Shown in pieces: positions 60,795 to 64,000 of a stretch of DNA of 64,000 nucleotides. Source of the DNA: Caldithrix sp964598255. GTDB taxonomy: Bacteria; Calditrichota; Calditrichia; Calditrichales; Calditrichaceae. Position 1 is the first letter of the stretch; each line of letters starts with the position of its first letter. Position numbers and translations under genes: made by a program. The stretch lies in assembly GCA_964598255.1 (NCBI GenBank), contig CAZRBA010000086.1, forward strand, positions 1 through 64,000. Direction: 5' to 3'. The notes below the pieces were generated by a model. The model made no database searches. It was not told where the DNA came from and was given only the letters and a program-made list of their open reading frames with translations.

Positions 60795-61703
60795 ATGCGC
60801 CTAAACATTTCCGTTATTTTATTTGTAATTGCAACGAGCATACTTTTTTATTCTTGCAACAACAAAATTCTACCGTTAAAAGAACAGAATTTGCAACCGT
60901 CGGAACAGCGACCAAACCAAACACAAGAATTACCCCAAGAAATCGAGGGGATGCGTCTTATTCCGGGTGGATTATTTACCATGGGCAGTCGTTATAAAGC
61001 CGATGAGCAACCCATGCATACCGTTTACATTAAACCCTTTTATTTAGACAAGTTTGAAGTAACCGTTGATGAATTCCGAAAATTTTGCGTAGAAACCGGC
61101 CATAAAATGCCCGTTCAACCCTATTGGAACAAAGACGATCATCCCGTTGTCAATGTAAGTTGGTACGATGCAATGGCTTATGCCAAATGGGCAGGAAAAC
61201 GTCTGCCCACAGAAGCAGAATGGGAATATGCAGCAAAAGGAGGCAAATCCGCAGCACAATACGCGCTAATTACCAGTCATGCTTATGTCAAATCACACGG
61301 CAATGTAGCCGATTATTCATTGTTAAATAAAGACGCACGGCGTATTGTTGAAAGCGGTTATGATGACGGTTTCCCTTTTACATCACCAGTCGGATACTTT
61401 CCGCCCAATATTTTCGGCATTTATGATATGGAAGGAAATGTGCTAGAATGGTGTAGCGATTGGTACGATGCGCATTACTATGCCCATAGTGAAGCTCAAA
61501 ATCCCAAAGGCCCTACAAAAGGGGCCTACAAAGTTATTCGGGGCGGATCATGGAATCGCAGCGGACAATACCTGCGTCCGACCTATCGTACCTGGTATCC
61601 GCCGCAATGCACCTTTGAATTTTTAGGGTTTCGGTGTGCAATAGATGCCTCAAAAGGGCTGGACCGTTTAAAGCATCAACCCCTACTTTCGGGAAATAAA
61701 TAA
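60795..61703 (+). CDS. Lipoprotein with formylglycine-generating-enzyme (FGE-sulfatase) domain
   Basis: A 302-residue exported protein. The lipoprotein signal ends LFYSC with the cysteine at about 21. The FGE-type domain shows RLIPGGLFTMGS, DEQPMHTVYIKPFYLDKFEV, VNVSWYDAMAYAKWAGKRLP, PTEAEWEYAAKGG and the C-terminal GGSWNRSGQYLRPTYR and FLGFRCA. Many such domains do not modify sulfatases but act as binding or accessory domains, and no sulfatase lies nearby. The start ATG at 60795 follows AGGA 8 bases upstream; the frame is open to 60759. It is separated from the Spy-like gene by a terminator. Confidence 0.88.
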   Translation: MRLNISVILFVIATSILFYSCNNKILPLKEQNLQPSEQRPNQTQELPQEIEGMRLIPGGLFTMGSRYKADEQPMHTVYIKPFYLDKFEVTVDEFRKFCVETGHKMPVQPYWNKDDHPVVNVSWYDAMAYAKWAGKRLPTEAEWEYAAKGGKSAAQYALITSHAYVKSHGNVADYSLLNKDARRIVESGYDDGFPFTSPVGYFPPNIFGIYDMEGNVLEWCSDWYDAHYYAHSEAQNPKGPTKGAYKVIRGGSWNRSGQYLRPTYRTWYPPQCTFEFLGFRCAIDASKGLDRLKHQPLLSGNK

Positions 61704-61798
61704 ACAGGAACTTGATGTAAATCATATTCTCGTTACAAACCTTTTATAATTTTAGCACAGCAAAACGGACTTTTTCAAGACAATCAGGAGGTCAGATA

Positions 61799-64000
61799 AT
61801 GAAGTTGATACGTTTTATATTGATTCCCATTTTAATTTCGTTTTTATCACTTCCGGCCATAGCCGATGTATGGTCTGTGTCAAAAATAACAAGCAACACA
61901 ACATGGACAAAAAATAACACATCCGGAGATGGTATCTGGATCATCGACGTACCCAACGATTCCCTTATTGTGGAACCAGGCGCAACCTTAACCATTGAAC
62001 CAGGTGTAACAGTAAAATTCCATGACGATGTGCTATTCTTAGTCAAAGGCTCCATCATTGCAGAAGGTTCGGTTCAAGATTCCATCGTTTTTACCCTTGA
62101 CGACGCACCGGGAAGCGCTACGGAATGGAGCGGCATCAAACTATTATCCGATTCCGCGACCGTAAACAAACTTATCTATTGCCGTATTGAACACGGAGAT
62201 GCCGATATCGAAACAAGCGGTAGCGGTTCGTACGAAGAAAACGGCGGGGGCATCTTTTGTGCACAATCGATTTCGCAAAACACGCTTATTCAACATTGTA
62301 CCATTCAAAACAACAAAGCATACGAAGGCGGAGGCGGAATTTTTGTCGTCGGAAAACCGAAAATCGAATTTAACATTATTCGATACAATTCGGCCGGTCA
62401 GTACGGAGGCGGAATAGGAATTCGCGGAGGAAGCGTGTTTAGCTTTGCCGAACCGACCGGCGGGAACAATATTATTGTTCATAATCGCGCGGACGGTCAG
62501 GGAGGCGGTGGTATCGGAATGTTTGCCAATGCCAATGCTACTTTTATGAATGATCTTATTTACGACAATCATTCATTGAACGGAAATGGCGGTGGCATAT
62601 TCCTTTACAGTTCAACCACAGTCATGACCATGACCAATGCCATAATCCGCGGAAATACAGCCAATGCAGATAATCAAATTTTCGGCGTGGTTAATTTAAC
62701 CTATTCAGATGTGGAAGGCGGGTATTCGGGCACAGGCAATATCGATGCAGATCCACAATTTAGCGATCCTGCCAATGACGATTTCCACTTCGAAGCCACC
62801 TCGGCCGTTGTCGATGTCGGTAGCAACGACAATGCTTCGTCTATTGACTTTGACGGGAATCCACGCCCCTTTGACGGGAACCGAGACGGGGATGCAGTTA
62901 CGGATATGGGACCTTATGAATATCAAAACACACCTCCGCAAATTACCTCTACCCCGGTTACGGAGGCGACGGAAGATCAACAATACACCTATCAAGTAGA
63001 AGCACAGGATCCGGATGCCGGTGAGGTTTTAACCTATTCCTTAACCGAAGCACCTGCGTTTTTAAGCATCGATGCGCAAACCGGCTTAATTAGCGGGATG
63101 GCTACGACAAGCAGCCAAGCCGGGAATTATACGGTTACCGTACAAGTAGCCGATTTAAACAATGCCACTGATACGCAAACCTACACCCTTACCGTTACCG
63201 CCGTAAATGACGCCCCGGTAGTTAGCGGCATACCGGATCAAACCGTTGAAGAAGGTCAAACTTTCAACACCGTTAATTTGGATGATTACGTAACCGATGA
63301 AGACAATTCGGCAAGCGAAATGACTTGGACTTATTCCGGAAACCACGATTTGTCGGTAACCATTGATGATAATCATATTGCCACCATAACCATCCCCGAT
63401 ACAAACTGGTACGGAAGCGAAACTATTATTTTTACGGCAACCGATCCGGGCGGCCTCTCCGACGGGGACAGCGCCGTATTTACCGTTACCAATGTTAACG
63501 ACGCACCGGTGGTTAGCGACATTCCCGATCAAACCATCGAAGAAGGGCAAACTTTTTCCACCATAAATTTAAACGACTACGTAACCGATATTGACAATGC
63601 AGATTCTGAAATTGTGTGGACCTATTCGGGTAATCATGACCTTAACGTAACCATAGATGAGAACAACATAGCAACAATCGTTTTGCCAAATGAAGACTGG
63701 AACGGTAGTGAAACTATTATTTTTACGGCTACCGACCCGGGTGGGTTGGCCGACAGTAATGCCGCAACGTTTACGGTTACTCCTGTAAATGATCCGCCGG
63801 TAGTTAGTGATATTCCCGACCAAACTATCGATGAAGGACAAAGTTTCGTTTCCATTCATTTGGATGACTATGTTACGGATGTAGATAACAGCAACAACGA
63901 ATTAAACTGGACTTACAGCGGTAATAAAGATTTACAAGTGATAATATCCGCAGACCACATCGCTACAGTTTCCGCTCCGGATACCAATTGGTTCGGTAGT
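61799..64000 (+). CDS. Large secreted protein: parallel beta-helix plus tandem repeats, runs off the window
   Basis: Open from the ATG at 61799 (AGGAGG upstream) to the window end, 734 codons, no stop. A signal peptide (1-22, ending AIA) leads into a right-handed beta-helix region of about 300 residues, with GGGIFCAQ, GGGGIFVVG, GGGIGIRGG and GGGGIGMF turn motifs. Next comes a cadherin-like/He-PIG domain (VTEATEDQQYTYQVEA, then GLISGMATT). Three copies of a 97-residue repeat begin NDAPVVSGIPDQT or similar (63206, 63497 and 63788). The end probably carries more repeats and a sorting domain. It is likely a surface adhesin or stalk protein. Confidence 0.85.
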   Translation, partial: MKLIRFILIPILISFLSLPAIADVWSVSKITSNTTWTKNNTSGDGIWIIDVPNDSLIVEPGATLTIEPGVTVKFHDDVLFLVKGSIIAEGSVQDSIVFTLDDAPGSATEWSGIKLLSDSATVNKLIYCRIEHGDADIETSGSGSYEENGGGIFCAQSISQNTLIQHCTIQNNKAYEGGGGIFVVGKPKIEFNIIRYNSAGQYGGGIGIRGGSVFSFAEPTGGNNIIVHNRADGQGGGGIGMFANANATFMNDLIYDNHSLNGNGGGIFLYSSTTVMTMTNAIIRGNTANADNQIFGVVNLTYSDVEGGYSGTGNIDADPQFSDPANDDFHFEATSAVVDVGSNDNASSIDFDGNPRPFDGNRDGDAVTDMGPYEYQNTPPQITSTPVTEATEDQQYTYQVEAQDPDAGEVLTYSLTEAPAFLSIDAQTGLISGMATTSSQAGNYTVTVQVADLNNATDTQTYTLTVTAVNDAPVVSGIPDQTVEEGQTFNTVNLDDYVTDEDNSASEMTWTYSGNHDLSVTIDDNHIATITIPDTNWYGSETIIFTATDPGGLSDGDSAVFTVTNVNDAPVVSDIPDQTIEEGQTFSTINLNDYVTDIDNADSEIVWTYSGNHDLNVTIDENNIATIVLPNEDWNGSETIIFTATDPGGLADSNAATFTVTPVNDPPVVSDIPDQTIDEGQSFVSIHLDDYVTDVDNSNNELNWTYSGNKDLQVIISADHIATVSAPDTNWFGS
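63206..64000 (+). repeat. 291-base tandem repeats in the large secreted protein
   Basis: Units start at 63206, 63497 and 63788, each 291 bases (97 codons) in frame. Each holds the pattern PDQT-x-EEGQ, a YVTD-x-DN step, WTYSGN, and a WxGSETIIFTATDPGG end. The third is cut by the window edge. The units differ at many silent and non-silent sites, so they are not recent copies. Confidence 0.85.

Noticed and set aside
62187..63859. Several open frames on both strands within the large secreted protein
   Set aside because: They are shadows of the long open frame from 61799, which has a strong binding site, a signal peptide and repeats.

Overview
The window looks like a chromosomal segment from a Gram-negative, moderately AT-rich bacterium of the Calditrichota/FCB type, most like Caldithrix. 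This placement is inferred, not proven. It rests on a C-terminal YPNPFN sorting domain, a GWxTD-domain protein, an outer-membrane barrel with a carboxypeptidase-like N-terminal domain, lipoproteins, and a microcompartment vertex-protein cluster. There are no insertion sequences, phage genes, CRISPR arrays or integrases, and gene style is uniform throughout.

Layout. 1-3.1 kb (minus strand): the first 10 codons of a gene leaving the window, then an operon of four EutN/CcmL-type microcompartment vertex proteins, a DUF1893 protein and a class II aldolase. 3.1-18 kb: an M1 metallopeptidase with a barrel-like tail, a short Rho, a uracil-DNA glycosylase relative, a TonB-receptor-like barrel, a DksA-type zinc-finger protein, a zinc-binding alcohol dehydrogenase, SerC, CrcB with DUF190, and membrane proteins. 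18-22.8 kb: a VanZ-like protein followed by a compact set of a K+ channel with RCK domain, a free-standing cyclic-nucleotide-binding protein, an all-helical protein of unknown function with a four-cysteine C-terminus, and a DUF6933-like protein. 22.8-41.3 kb: an ABC-F ATPase, a MacB-type permease with two HlyD-type adaptors and no ATPase, acetyl-CoA synthetase, a DUF255 (YyaL-type) protein, a secreted VCBS-repeat protein, a geranylgeranyl-reductase-family enzyme with a polysaccharide flippase, a GWxTD protein and an alkyltransferase. 41.4-44.2 kb: tRNA-Ala(CGC), SRP RNA, dnaX, ybaB and recR.

44.3-55.2 kb is a chemosensory operon (CheW, CheR-TPR, CheW, MCP, CheA-REC, CheB, a response regulator with a Cys4 tail, and a multi-receiver hybrid protein). 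Its order is like the Wsp alternative-function systems, but no GGDEF output and no free-standing CheY are present. Two receiver/kinase parts have lost their key residues: CheB lacks the phospho-accepting Asp, and the hybrid protein has Glu in place of the H-box His. 55.3-60.6 kb holds a sensor kinase and an NtrC-type regulator, then a propeller-like lipoprotein and a Spy/CpxP-type periplasmic protein. TTGGCAC-type sigma-54 promoter candidates lie before the kinase and before the Spy-like gene, with a weaker one before the lipoprotein gene, so this resembles a ZraSR-ZraP envelope-stress circuit. The window ends with a lipoprotein carrying an FGE-sulfatase domain and the start of a large secreted protein with a beta-helix and 97-residue tandem repeats.

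Most notable: a 10-A run in dnaX with a stop close behind it in both alternative frames (a likely gamma-subunit switch), the degenerate chemosensory outputs, the predicted sigma-54 envelope circuit, the K+ channel operon with its unknown helical partner, and the four-paralogue vertex-protein cluster.
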